Origin: Solirubrobacteraceae bacterium
Lineage (GTDB): Bacteria > Actinomycetota > Thermoleophilia > Solirubrobacterales > Solirubrobacteraceae
Assembly (NCBI GenBank): GCA_025449845.1
Contig: JANWIP010000031.1
Span: 1 to 64,000, forward strand
DNA length: 64,000 bases
Direction: 5' to 3'
The position numbers were made by a program, and so were the translations under genes. This document shows, one piece after another, positions 1-8,366 of the stretch (position 1 is its first letter; every line of letters begins with the position of its first letter). Below the pieces are notes generated by a model. That model searched no databases. It saw only the letters and a list, made by a program, of their open reading frames with translations, and had not been told where the DNA came from.

Positions 1-1
1 C

Positions 2-1804
2 TCTATGCCGAAGCACAAGCAGCAGGACAAGGCGAGGGAGACGCTCGAGATCTTCGCCCCGCTCGCGCACCGGCTCGGCATCCACGCCATCAAGTGGGAG
101 CTCGAGGACCTCGCGTTCGCCACGCTGCATCCGCGCAAGTACCAGGAGATCAAGGGTCTGGTGGCCCAGCAGCGCGACGATCGCGAGCGCTACGTCAGCG
201 AGGCCGGGGAGTATCTGCGTGACGAGCTCGGCGAGCTCGGCATCCGGGCGCAGATCGCCGGCCGGGCCAAGCACTTCTACTCGATCTATTCGAAGATGAC
301 CAAGAAGGGTCGCGAGTTCAACGAGATCTACGACCTCACCGCGATGCGCGTGATCGTCGACTCCGTGAAGGACTGCTACGGCGCCGTGGGCGTGATCCAC
401 TCGATCTGGAAGCCGCTGCCGGGGCGCTTCAAGGACTTCATTGCGATGCCCAAGTTCAACATGTACCAGTCGCTGCACACCACGATCATCGGGCCCGAGG
501 GACGCCCCCTGGAGATTCAGATCCGCACCCACGACATGCACGAGATGGCGGAGTTCGGCGTGGCCGCGCACTGGATGTACAAGCAGCGCGGAGGCCCCGG
601 CAACGGCACAAGCCCCAATCACGCCGGCGAGAGTGTGGCGCGCGGCGCCTCGGCGCGGCCCGTGGCGGATGCGGACAAGCCGAAGTGGCTGCGCTCGATG
701 ATGGACTGGCAGAAAGAGCTCTCCGATCCACACGAGTTCATGGAGAGCCTGAAGATCGACTTGTTTGAGGACGAGGTCTACGTGTTCACGCCCAAGGGCG
801 AGGTCAAGTCCTTGGCGGCTGGGGCTACGCCGCTTGACTTCGCCTACGAGGTGCACACCGAAATCGGCCACCGCTGCGTGGGAGCGCGGGTGAACGGCAA
901 GATGGCGCCGCTGCATTCCGAGCTGCGCAGCGGGGACATCGTGGAAATCCTCACCGCCAAGCGCGAGCGCGGTCCCTCGCGCGATTGGCTGGCGATGGTC
1001 AAGACGACCCGCGCGCGCAACAAGATCAAGGCCTGGTTCAAGGCCGAGTCCCGTCAGGACACCGAGCACACCGGACGTGAGCTGTTGCAGGATCACTTCA
1101 AGAAGCAGGGATTGCCCGCGCAGAAGATCACCGGCTCCGCGCTGCTCGCTGACGTGATCCGTGAAATGGGCTATCGCAAGGCGGATGACTTCTACATTGC
1201 CCTGGGCGCGGCCAAGGTCTCACCCAAGATCGTCGTCAACAAGGTCATGCAGCGCCTCAAGCAGGGCGAGGCCGCCGATGGCGAGGCCACCGCGGCGGCC
1301 GATCTTCTGAAGGTCGGGCGTCCGCGGCGAGCACCAACCAGCTCCTCCGGTCAGTACGGAATCAAGGTGCAGGGGGTGGAGGACGTGATGCTGCGTCTGG
1401 CCAAGTGCTGCCGCCCGGTGCCGGGTGACCCGATCGTTGGCTACATCTCTCTGGGGCGCGGCATCACGATCCATCGCGAGGACTGCCCCAACTCTCAGCT
1501 CCTGCGCAAGAACCCCGAGCGCTTCACCGAGGTTTTCTGGGAGGGCGAGCAGAGCACTGTCTTCATTGTTGAGATCCAGGTCGACGCCTGGGATCGTCAC
1601 CGTCTGCTGGAGGATCTCTCACGGGTGTTCTCGGAGTCCGGCGCCAACATCATGGAAGCGCGCTGTCTCTCCAATCCTCCGATGGTCAAGAATCGCTTCG
1701 TCGTGGAGGTCGCCGATACGCACTCGCTCAAGGGGGCTATTAGTCGTCTGCGCAACACCGAGTCCGTGTTCGACGCCTACCGGGTCACGCCGGGCGCCGG
1801 TTAG
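2..1804 (+). CDS. rel: RelA/SpoT (p)ppGpp synthetase/hydrolase, 5' end outside window
   Basis: Long RelA-SpoT homologue that makes and probably degrades the alarmone (p)ppGpp in the cytosol. The frame is open to the left edge, so the N-terminal HD hydrolase domain lies mostly outside; the first visible residues already belong to the stretch that links it to the synthetase. The synthetase domain (about residues 80-200 of the visible part) has YSIYSKM, RFKD (the RxKD class typical of bifunctional Rel enzymes) and MPKFNMYQSLHTT. A TGS domain (about 255-315, VYVFTPKGEV), a Cys-containing regulatory region (CCRPVPGD) and a C-terminal ACT domain follow. The stop codon lies inside copy A of the palindromic repeat. 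Identity is secure; hydrolase activity cannot be judged from what is visible. Confidence 0.96.
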   Translation, partial: SMPKHKQQDKARETLEIFAPLAHRLGIHAIKWELEDLAFATLHPRKYQEIKGLVAQQRDDRERYVSEAGEYLRDELGELGIRAQIAGRAKHFYSIYSKMTKKGREFNEIYDLTAMRVIVDSVKDCYGAVGVIHSIWKPLPGRFKDFIAMPKFNMYQSLHTTIIGPEGRPLEIQIRTHDMHEMAEFGVAAHWMYKQRGGPGNGTSPNHAGESVARGASARPVADADKPKWLRSMMDWQKELSDPHEFMESLKIDLFEDEVYVFTPKGEVKSLAAGATPLDFAYEVHTEIGHRCVGARVNGKMAPLHSELRSGDIVEILTAKRERGPSRDWLAMVKTTRARNKIKAWFKAESRQDTEHTGRELLQDHFKKQGLPAQKITGSALLADVIREMGYRKADDFYIALGAAKVSPKIVVNKVMQRLKQGEAADGEATAAADLLKVGRPRRAPTSSSGQYGIKVQGVEDVMLRLAKCCRPVPGDPIVGYISLGRGITIHREDCPNSQLLRKNPERFTEVFWEGEQSTVFIVEIQVDAWDRHRLLEDLSRVFSESGANIMEARCLSNPPMVKNRFVVEVADTHSLKGAISRLRNTESVFDAYRVTPGAG

Positions 1805-1829
1805 AGGGTGGCGCAGCCGGGCCCCTCTT
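1803..1829 (+). repeat. Palindromic repeat copy A (minimal form)
   Basis: Shortest member of a dispersed family. It keeps the outer arms AGAGGG and CCCCTCT and the conserved TGGCGCAGCCGG block, and lacks the two inner hairpins of the longest copies. It begins inside the rel stop codon and is followed by a T-rich tract, so it could act as a terminator for rel. Confidence 0.7.
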
Positions 1830-1862
1830 CATTATTCATTCAGTCAGGCCACGCTACAGAGC

Positions 1863-2900
1863 TCAGGCCACGACGCTGAAAGCGGCGGGCACAATTGAAT
1901 AGCGCGCCTCATCGACCTCGCCGAGAAAGTCGCCGTCGACCTGCAGCGGCAGCGGCTTGCCGTCAGAGCTGCGCACGGTCAGCTCGGTTACCGCGGCGAA
2001 CGGAGTGATATGACGGTAGCGCGCCAGTCGCGCTCGTTTGGAGAAGGCCCGCCAGGCGATGAACGGCATGTCAATCGGTCTTGCGCGATGCAGCACGCAA
2101 CCGGAGAGCGTGCCGCAGTCGAGCGTCGCATCCTCCGCGATCTCGATCGGGCGGTTCTGGAAGTAGGTGAAGGGAGAGCCGTTCTGGACCACCGCCGTGA
2201 TCCCCTCAAATTGCATTTGCTCCAGCCTGCCCTCCTCAGTGGCCAACTCGACCTGCACCGTCAGGCGCGGAGGGTGCAGCATGTAGCGGCGCGTGAAGGT
2301 GCTGATCGCGGCCCAGGTGAAGAAGTAGGGGCCATAGCGCGCCTTCATGCGGGGGTTTGAGTCCACCCTCTCCACCACGCTGGCATCGATGCCAAGGCCT
2401 GAGGAGAAGGTGAAGTAGCGGCCGTTGACAACGCCGATGTCGACCTTGCGAGGCCGCCAGTCATCGGCCATCGCCAGGATATGCTCGGTGGCATCCACCA
2501 ACTCGCCGGGAATGCCGAGCATCTTGCCGAACACATTGGCGGAGCCACCGGGCAGGCAGGTGAGGGGAGTAGGGGAGCCGATCAGACCGTTGGCGGCCTC
2601 GTTGACGGTGCCATCGCCGCCGAAGGCCACCACCACGTCATAGCCCTCGTGCGCCGCCTCGCGGCACAGCTCGGTCGCGTGGCCGCGCGCCTCGGTATCC
2701 ACGGCATCGACCTCGTAGCGTCCCTCCAGGGCGTGCACTACGAGGTGGCGCAGGTTGTCCGATACCGTCGTGGCATACGGATTGACGATGATCAGCATGC
2801 GCTTCTTCGCTCGTGTGGCGGCTGGCTCGAAGGCATCCGGGGCGTCTGCCGGATGCTGTTCGGCCGGACGCTGCTTGCCTTGGTGTACCGGGTTGTCCAT
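1863..2900 (-). CDS. Diacylglycerol/lipid kinase (DAGK catalytic family)
   Basis: Predicted lipid kinase of the YegS/DgkB/BmrU family, phosphorylating diacylglycerol or a related lipid at the membrane. The nucleotide-binding core is clear: LIIVNPYAT near the start, the GGDGTVNEAANGL glycine motif, and PGGSANVFGKMLG. The C-terminal half (VDGDFLGEV near the end) matches the family beta-sandwich. The frame is open to 3050, but a start at the ATG at 2900 (about 345 residues) is preferred because the longer version would run into the thrC promoter; the ATG at 2798 just before LIIVNP is also possible. It diverges from the riboswitch-thrC unit and converges on rel. Substrate unknown. Confidence 0.85.
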   Translation of the reverse strand: MDNPVHQGKQRPAEQHPADAPDAFEPAATRAKKRMLIIVNPYATTVSDNLRHLVVHALEGRYEVDAVDTEARGHATELCREAAHEGYDVVVAFGGDGTVNEAANGLIGSPTPLTCLPGGSANVFGKMLGIPGELVDATEHILAMADDWRPRKVDIGVVNGRYFTFSSGLGIDASVVERVDSNPRMKARYGPYFFTWAAISTFTRRYMLHPPRLTVQVELATEEGRLEQMQFEGITAVVQNGSPFTYFQNRPIEIAEDATLDCGTLSGCVLHRARPIDMPFIAWRAFSKRARLARYRHITPFAAVTELTVRSSDGKPLPLQVDGDFLGEVDEARYSIVPAAFSVVA

Positions 2901-2954
2901 CTGAAGCGCCGTACACCGTTTCCGCAAGACCGTTACCAGGTCGCCTGAGAAGGC

Positions 2955-2985
2955 TTGAGATTTTCCGCCTCGCATCCGATATACT
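2955..2985 (+). promoter_or_regulatory. Sigma-70-type promoter for riboswitch-thrC
   Basis: TTGAGA at 2955-2960 and TATACT at 2980-2985 are separated by 19 nt, slightly longer than optimal. Transcription would start near 2992, just upstream of the riboswitch P1 stem, which supports the assignment. Confidence 0.6.
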
Positions 2986-3004
2986 GCTCGCGAGCAAATG
3001 TAGT

Positions 3005-3094
3005 GCACATCAAGAGGGGTGGAGGGACTGGCCCTACGAAGCCCCGGCAACCACCGCGCCGCACGCGGAAGGTGCCAATTCCAGTCAGATGTGT
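3005..3094 (+). promoter_or_regulatory. SAM-I (S-box) riboswitch aptamer upstream of thrC
   Basis: The conserved S-box core is present: GGTGGAGGGACTGGCCC at about 3018-3034, then CCCGGCAACC and GGTGCCAATTCC at 3071-3082. P1 is CACATC (3006-3011) with GATGTG (3088-3093). The variable hairpin has stem CCGCG/CGCGG. These features match the S-adenosylmethionine-sensing SAM-I class. It lies about 60 nt upstream of the thrC start, on the same strand and behind a plausible promoter. Confidence 0.93.
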
Positions 3095-3148
3095 GGCGGG
3101 CTTCGTGTTCTTCGCCACACCGCGGTCAACGGCGAAGACTATAGGAGG
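3091..3148 (+). promoter_or_regulatory. Riboswitch expression platform and thrC ribosome binding site
   Basis: GTGTGGCG (3091-3098) can pair with CGCCACAC (3113-3120); this hairpin uses the last bases of the P1 3' strand, so it competes with the aptamer. TTCGCC (3111-3116) can instead pair with GGCGAA (3131-3136), ending 6 nt before the AGGAGG ribosome binding site at 3143-3148. No T-run follows either hairpin, so control is more likely translational than by termination. The direction of the switch cannot be read from this. Confidence 0.55.
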
Positions 3149-3153
3149 CCTCA

Positions 3154-4446
3154 ATGGCTGTCACCAACCTGAAGTGCCGAGAGTGCGCAACCGAGTATCC
3201 CCTGGAGGCGCTGTACGTATGCGAGCGCTGCTTTGGCCCGCTGGAGGTCGTTTACGACCACAGCCGCCTGCTTTCCGGCGGTGAGGACGGCGTCCTCGAT
3301 GTCGACGGTTTGCGGCGCCGCATCCAGGCGGGCCCACAGAACATCTGGCGCTACGCCGACTTCCTACCCGTCGTCGACGGTCCGCCGGCGCCCTCGGGGC
3401 GCCTCGCCTCGCGCACTGGCCTGCCCGCCGGTTGCACCCCGCTGATCCGCGCTGATCGCCTGGCACAGCAGCTGGGCCTGGCGGAGGTGTGGGTCAAGAA
3501 CGATGCCGCCAACCCCACGCACTCCTTCAAGGATCGCGTCGTGTCGGTTGCCGCCGCGCGTGCCCGCGAGCTCGGCTTCCAGGTGCTCGCCTGCGCCTCC
3601 ACGGGCAATCTGGCGAACTCGGTGGCCGCCCACGGGGCAGCGCTGGGTATGGAGTCATACGTCTTCATCCCCTCAGACCTTGAGGAGCAGAAGGTTCTCG
3701 CCACCGGCGTCTACGGAACGAAGCTGGTGGCCGTCAAAGGCAACTACGACGATGTCAACCGCCTCTGCACCGAGCTCTCCGCCGAGCGCGACTGGGCCTT
3801 TGTCAACGTCAACCTGCGCCCCTACTACGCCGAGGGCTCAAAGACGCTGGCCTTCGAGATCGCCGAGCAGCTGGGCTTCCAGATGCCTGACCGCTGCGTC
3901 GTGCCGATCGCCTCGGGCTCGCTGTTCACCAAGATCGGCAAAGGCTTTGATGAGTGGCGCGAGCTGGGCCTTTTAGGGAATCCCGCCTGCCCGCTGCCCC
4001 GCATGAACGGCGCCCAGGCCACGGGCTGCTCTCCTGTTGCCAGCGCATTCGCGGATGGCCAGGACGTGTGCCGGCCGGTCAAGCCCAACACGATCGCCAA
4101 GTCGCTCGCGATCGGCAATCCCGCCGATGGTCCTTACGCTCTCGACCTCGCCCGCCGCAGTGGGGGTGGCGTTGACAGCGTCAGCGATGAGGAGATCCGC
4201 GCGGGCATCGCGCTGTTGGCGCAGACCACCGGCATCTTTACCGAGACCGCCGGCGGAGTCACCACGGCGGTGCTGTCCAAGCTGGCCGCGCGTGGGGACA
4301 TCGACCCCTCCGAGCGCGTCGTATTGGTCATCACCGGTGAGGGCTTGAAGACGCTCGATGCTGTGCGCGGAACCTTCGAGACCTACGAAATCGACCCCAG
4401 CGTCTCAGCGTTTGAGTCGCGCGTGCCCGAGGCTGTGACGGTCTGA
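3154..4446 (+). CDS. thrC: Threonine synthase-like PLP enzyme
   Basis: Fold-type II PLP enzyme of 430 residues. Threonine synthase converts O-phosphohomoserine to threonine and phosphate. An N-terminal zinc-ribbon-like segment with two CxxC pairs (CREC, CERC) precedes the catalytic part; the PLP lysine lies in NPTHSFKDR (about residue 126) and the phosphate-binding loop in ASTGNLANS. The start has a near-perfect AGGAGG five bases upstream. The gene is behind a SAM-I riboswitch and its TGA overlaps by one base the ATG of a sulfur-carrier gene. That context fits methionine/sulfur metabolism better than simple threonine supply, so the true reaction could be a sulfur-transfer variant; threonine synthase remains the default. 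Confidence 0.9.
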   Translation: MAVTNLKCRECATEYPLEALYVCERCFGPLEVVYDHSRLLSGGEDGVLDVDGLRRRIQAGPQNIWRYADFLPVVDGPPAPSGRLASRTGLPAGCTPLIRADRLAQQLGLAEVWVKNDAANPTHSFKDRVVSVAAARARELGFQVLACASTGNLANSVAAHGAALGMESYVFIPSDLEEQKVLATGVYGTKLVAVKGNYDDVNRLCTELSAERDWAFVNVNLRPYYAEGSKTLAFEIAEQLGFQMPDRCVVPIASGSLFTKIGKGFDEWRELGLLGNPACPLPRMNGAQATGCSPVASAFADGQDVCRPVKPNTIAKSLAIGNPADGPYALDLARRSGGGVDSVSDEEIRAGIALLAQTTGIFTETAGGVTTAVLSKLAARGDIDPSERVVLVITGEGLKTLDAVRGTFETYEIDPSVSAFESRVPEAVTV

Positions 4447-4721
4447 TGGCGGTCACGGTCAAGATTCCCACACAGCTTCGTGCTGCCGCGGAGGGCACGA
4501 GCGAGACCCAGCTCGACGGCGCCACCGTGCAAGAGGTTCTCAACGGTCTCTACGAGCGCTATGGCGAGCTGCGCGAGCGCATCTCCGACGAGGACGGCTC
4601 GCTGCGACGCTTCGTCAACGTCTACGTCAGCGGCGAGGACATCCGCTTCCTGGATGGCTTGCAGACGCCGGTGTCAGACGGCGCCGAGTTAACGATCCTT
4701 CCCGCCGTCGCCGGCGGCTGA
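4446..4721 (+). CDS. ThiS/MoaD/CysO-family sulfur carrier protein
   Basis: Small beta-grasp protein of 91 residues ending in Gly-Gly (AVAGG), the tail that an E1-like enzyme adenylates and converts to a thiocarboxylate for sulfur transfer. TVQEVLNGLYERYGELRERI and the acidic, hydrophobic second half are typical of the MoaD/CysO branch. The TGATG overlap with thrC indicates translational coupling and shared riboswitch control. The tail is exposed without a C-terminal extension, so no protease step is needed. Which carrier (molybdopterin, cysteine or another pathway) it is cannot be decided from sequence; no E1 enzyme or molybdopterin gene is nearby. Confidence 0.85.
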   Translation: MAVTVKIPTQLRAAAEGTSETQLDGATVQEVLNGLYERYGELRERISDEDGSLRRFVNVYVSGEDIRFLDGLQTPVSDGAELTILPAVAGG

Positions 4722-4729
4722 AGCGCTCG

Positions 4730-5671
4730 TTAGCCACCGCCCCCGCCCCCGCTGCAGGCGGTGGGGGATGAGGTGCATGTGAGTACGGTCGAGACGCCGG
4801 CGGAGCGACCGATGTGGACGCGGGGCATCGTCAGCGAGGTCTGGGAGGTCTCGCTGGTGCCGCCCTGGGTGGTGACGGCGAGCACGAAGCCAGCTCTGTG
4901 CATTGCCGCTACAACGGCGTCATCGAAGGAGCCGAAGGGGTAGGCGAACCACTGCACAGGGTGGCCTACCACGTGTTCGAGATCCCGGCGGGAGCCCGCT
5001 ATCTGTTCGGTCATTTCCGCCGCGGAGACCGTGGCGAGCGGCACGTGGTTGCGCGTGTGGGCGCCGATGTCCATGCCGGCCGCGTCCAGGCGGCGGACCT
5101 CGGTGGTGTTGAGGAAGCCGGGTTCGTGGAAACGGTGGGTGATGATGTAGAAGGTGGCCACGAAATGGTGGGCCTGGAGGATGGGGAGGATCGTCTTGAC
5201 GTCGTCCACGTAGCCATCGTCCACCGTCAGCAGCACCGGCCTGGAGGGCAGTGCTGCGCCATGAAAGAGCGCGTCGAACAGCTGCAGCTGACTGATCGGG
5301 TGGTAGCCGTGAGTGGCGAGCGCATCGATCTCCGCGGCGAACACGCTCGGTTCGACCGTCTCATCGGGGATCGACTTGGTGTACTCCCGCGCGAACACCG
5401 CCACGCGGTGCCAGGTGAGTATCGGCACGTGAACCGTGCGTGGCGGAGGGTTGGCCGGTAGTGCCAGCAGCGGCACGTCGCGGCGCTGCGCGAGATGTGT
5501 CGTGCCGTGGGTCTGGCGTGCCTGTGTGCTCGATCGCACGCTCTTCTCGCCTGAGGTGCCCGAGCCATGGCCACCGAACGCGATAACCACCACGGCGAGG
5601 CCCACGAGAAGGAGGCCAAGCAGCGCGGCGATGCGCCGGCGGCGCAGTTGGATCGGGCTGGGGTTGCTCAC
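4730..5671 (-). CDS. Polysaccharide deacetylase (NodB-like), membrane-anchored
   Basis: Carbohydrate esterase family 4-type protein of 313 residues, predicted to remove N-acetyl groups from peptidoglycan or another extracellular glycan. An N-terminal membrane segment (about residues 14-33, IAALLGLLLVGLAVVVIAF) would place the catalytic domain outside. The NodB core shows TVDDGY (catalytic and metal Asp pair), GAHTRNH (metal His) and AYPFG. The protein ends in a run of glycines. Its start overlaps the stop of the upstream ctaG-like gene by 4 nt (ATGA), so the two are co-transcribed. Confidence 0.88.
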   Translation of the reverse strand: MSNPSPIQLRRRRIAALLGLLLVGLAVVVIAFGGHGSGTSGEKSVRSSTQARQTHGTTHLAQRRDVPLLALPANPPPRTVHVPILTWHRVAVFAREYTKSIPDETVEPSVFAAEIDALATHGYHPISQLQLFDALFHGAALPSRPVLLTVDDGYVDDVKTILPILQAHHFVATFYIITHRFHEPGFLNTTEVRRLDAAGMDIGAHTRNHVPLATVSAAEMTEQIAGSRRDLEHVVGHPVQWFAYPFGSFDDAVVAAMHRAGFVLAVTTQGGTSETSQTSLTMPRVHIGRSAGVSTVLTCTSSPTACSGGGGGG

Positions 5672-6561
5672 CGCTCTTCAAGCCTTTTACGCAGATCGTC
5701 GCCGCGTCCGGCTGCCACCGCGCGCGCCGCACGCGCGTCGGTCAACTCCAGCCCACGGGTGCTTGCGAAGTCGAGCAGGTCCTGGCGCTCCTCGCTCTCG
5801 CGCGCGGCGCGCAGGAACAGCCAACACAGAAGACCCAGGGTGAGGATGCTCTCCTCGATCATCATGATCGCGCCGGCGAGGTTCTGATCGGCGATCGGCG
5901 AGACGTGCCAGACGGCATCCCCATGGTTGTAGAAGGGGTAGAAGGCATGGCCCGACCACAGGAAGACATTCCCGAGCACGGCGCCCGTCAGACGCACCGC
6001 GACGATGTAGAGGAGCTTGCCCAGATTACCAAACCACGCCGGCATCGGCAGGGGCCCGAACAGGCACATCCACATGTTCACGCCGAGGCCTAGGAACATC
6101 GCATGCTCCAGCGCGTGGATCCCGGGATGGCGCAGTGCCGCCTGATAGAGCACCGGCAGGTGCCACACATACAGGTCTATCGCCCATAGCGGAAAGGCCA
6201 CCAGCGGGTGCGCAAGTACGCGCATGCGGTTGAAGAAGCCAATCCGCAGGATCGGTGCGATCAGCGGCGCGGTCAGACCGAGGACGATCAGCAGCGCTGC
6301 CACATCGCCCAGCAGCAGGTGCTCGACCATGTGCGCCGAGAGCAGTTCCTGGCTGTCGTCTCCCAGCGACGTCAGTGCCGCTCCGATCGTCACGAAGCCC
6401 GCGTAGAAGCAGGCCTGGCGCCAGCCGGGCACCGGATGTCCCTGCACGGCCAGCGTGAGCACCCGCCGTGCGTAGAGCACACCGAGGATCAGCAGCGGGG
6501 CCAGCTGGATGATGTCATCAGGCTGGATCACGGATGCGAAGGGGGTCGGGGTCACCTGCAT
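5668..6561 (-). CDS. ctaG: CtaG-like cytochrome c oxidase assembly protein (caa3 type)
   Basis: Polytopic membrane protein of 297 residues with the caa3_CtaG pattern: HMVEHLLLGD, HALEHAMF and WSGHAFYPFYN, with paired His residues in membrane helices that are thought to handle copper for cytochrome oxidase. About seven hydrophobic segments are seen, followed by a charged cytosolic tail. It is divergent from the 475-residue membrane gene starting 21 nt away and heads a two-gene unit with the deacetylase. The neighbouring CopC-CopD and YcnI genes support a copper role. Confidence 0.85.
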   Translation of the reverse strand: MQVTPTPFASVIQPDDIIQLAPLLILGVLYARRVLTLAVQGHPVPGWRQACFYAGFVTIGAALTSLGDDSQELLSAHMVEHLLLGDVAALLIVLGLTAPLIAPILRIGFFNRMRVLAHPLVAFPLWAIDLYVWHLPVLYQAALRHPGIHALEHAMFLGLGVNMWMCLFGPLPMPAWFGNLGKLLYIVAVRLTGAVLGNVFLWSGHAFYPFYNHGDAVWHVSPIADQNLAGAIMMIEESILTLGLLCWLFLRAARESEERQDLLDFASTRGLELTDARAARAVAAGRGDDLRKRLEER

Positions 6562-6582
6562 GCAGCGTAGACTGCCGCGAGC

Positions 6583-8010
6583 ATGAGAGTTCCGCGTCGC
6601 TCGCCGCTCCTACTGTTGGGGGGCCTGATCACGGCGGCGCTCCTGTTTCCCGCCGGCGCCCTTGCTCACGGCATCGTCGGCAAGGCCGACCTGCCGATCC
6701 CCGTGTGGCTGTTCAGCTGGGCCGCGGCGATCGTGCTGGTGGTGTCCTTTGTCGCGCTCTCCACGCTGTGGAGGAGTCCGCGGCTTCAGCAGCAGCACCG
6801 TCGCAGGCTCCTGCGCCTGCCGCGGGCACTCGAATGGTTTGCGTGCGCGCTCGGCTTGGGGCTGTTCGCGCTTGTGCTCTACAGCGGCTTCGCCGGGGCG
6901 CAGGCGCCGACCGCGAACTTCTCGGTGACCTTCATCTACGTGATCTTCTGGGTGGGCCTGCCGGTGCTCAGCGTGCTGCTGGGCGATATCTTTCGCGCGC
7001 TCAGCCCGTGGCGCACATCTGCGCGCATGCTCTGGTGGATGGGCAGGCGCCTTGCTCCGGGCCGCTTCGCGCAGCCACGACTGAGCTATCCGCCATGGCT
7101 GGGCCTGTGGCCCGCGGTGGCCGGGCTCGTCGGCTTCGCGTGGCTTGAGCTGGTGTATGTCAACCGCGATCAGCCTTCGCTGCTGGCGGCGCTGTCATTG
7201 GGCTACTTCTTGGCGATGCTCGCCGGGATGTTGTCGTGCGGAGTCGAGCAGTGGGGCGATCGAGGGGACGCTTTCGGGGTGTACCTGAACCTGCTCTCGC
7301 GCATGTCCGCGCTGGTGCGCGACGATCAGGGATTTCTCTGCCTGCGGCGTCCTCTCAGCGGCCTCCCGGAGCTGCCGGTGCGCCGGGGGACGGTGGCGCT
7401 GATCTGCACGATCATCGGCACCACCACCTTCGATGGGCTCAGCAACGGTGGCATATGGCGCAATAACGAGCCCAGCCTGCAGAGCCTGTTCGCCGATATC
7501 GGCCTGCACTCAACGCCCGCTTACGAGCTGACCGCCTCGCTCGGGCTGGTGCTGTGCATCTTGCTGATCGCAGGGATCTACCGCCTGGGCATCCTCGGCG
7601 TGCACAGCGTCAGCGACCGCTATGACACCGATCAGCTCACCCGCGCGTTCGTGCATACGCTCGTGCCGATCGCCTTCGCCTATGTGCTTGCCCATTACTT
7701 CTCCCTATTGCTCTGGCAGGGTCAGGCGCTGGGTTATCTGATTTCCGATCCACTCGGCGACGGTTCCAACCTGTTTGGCACAAGCGGCTATCAGATCGAC
7801 TACCAGGTCATCTCCTATGCGGCCATTTGGTACGTGCAGGTCGCGGCGCTCGTCGCCGGGCACGTCGGCGGCCTGGCGCTGGCGCACGATCGCGCGCTGG
7901 TCATCTACCGCGACCCGCTGCAGGCAATCCGCAGCCAGTATTGGATGCTCGCGGTGATGGTTGCCTTCACGAGCTTTGGCCTGTGGCTGCTCTCGGCCGT
8001 GGGCACCTGA
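6583..8010 (+). CDS. Polytopic membrane protein of the copper cluster, function unknown
   Basis: 475-residue protein with an N-terminal signal-like segment ending ALAHGIVGKAD and roughly ten further hydrophobic segments. I do not recognise a named family with confidence. The exported face begins with His (AHGIVG), a feature shared with the CopC and YcnI proteins downstream (AHAQ, AHIS), where an N-terminal His after signal cleavage is a copper ligand; this is suggestive only. It is divergent from ctaG and leads the plus-strand run that ends with YcnI. A role in copper transport or oxidase maturation is inferred from position alone. Confidence 0.6.
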   Translation: MRVPRRSPLLLLGGLITAALLFPAGALAHGIVGKADLPIPVWLFSWAAAIVLVVSFVALSTLWRSPRLQQQHRRRLLRLPRALEWFACALGLGLFALVLYSGFAGAQAPTANFSVTFIYVIFWVGLPVLSVLLGDIFRALSPWRTSARMLWWMGRRLAPGRFAQPRLSYPPWLGLWPAVAGLVGFAWLELVYVNRDQPSLLAALSLGYFLAMLAGMLSCGVEQWGDRGDAFGVYLNLLSRMSALVRDDQGFLCLRRPLSGLPELPVRRGTVALICTIIGTTTFDGLSNGGIWRNNEPSLQSLFADIGLHSTPAYELTASLGLVLCILLIAGIYRLGILGVHSVSDRYDTDQLTRAFVHTLVPIAFAYVLAHYFSLLLWQGQALGYLISDPLGDGSNLFGTSGYQIDYQVISYAAIWYVQVAALVAGHVGGLALAHDRALVIYRDPLQAIRSQYWMLAVMVAFTSFGLWLLSAVGT

Positions 8011-8035
8011 GCGGTGGAGTAGAGTCTGCTTTGTC

Positions 8036-8272
8036 GTGCTGACCGCCGTCTTGTGTCTCCTCCCGGTTCTGGTGCTTGCGCTGCCGCTGCTCGCACGCCG
8101 CTATCCGGGTGAGCACATCCTGCTTGCACTGCGCGATGAGACGCCTTTGCGCTGGCCACATCCTCGCGCAAGCGTTGCACCTCATCACCGGATCGCCGCG
8201 ATCACTCCCCGCGGCGGGCGACTGCTCGGTTGTGGACTAGCCGTGCGTCCGCCACCGCTCGTGGGCTGCTGA
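8036..8272 (+). CDS. Small membrane-anchored protein, uncertain
   Basis: An open frame with a GTG start encodes about 78 residues. It opens with a hydrophobic helix (LCLLPVLVLALPLLA), then a basic stop-transfer and a polar tail. It fills the 350-nt gap between two copper-cluster genes and has coding-like third positions, but no clear ribosome binding site is visible and I know no homologue. The start could lie elsewhere in the same frame. Confidence 0.35.
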   Translation: MLTAVLCLLPVLVLALPLLARRYPGEHILLALRDETPLRWPHPRASVAPHHRIAAITPRGGRLLGCGLAVRPPPLVGC

Positions 8273-8366
8273 AGCGAGTCACCCAAAACCCGCCGGGATA
8301 GGTGCCCGGACCTGGGCGGTGGCTCGTCGCGTGATCCGTCCACCGCAGAGTTTGCAAGGAGTCCTC

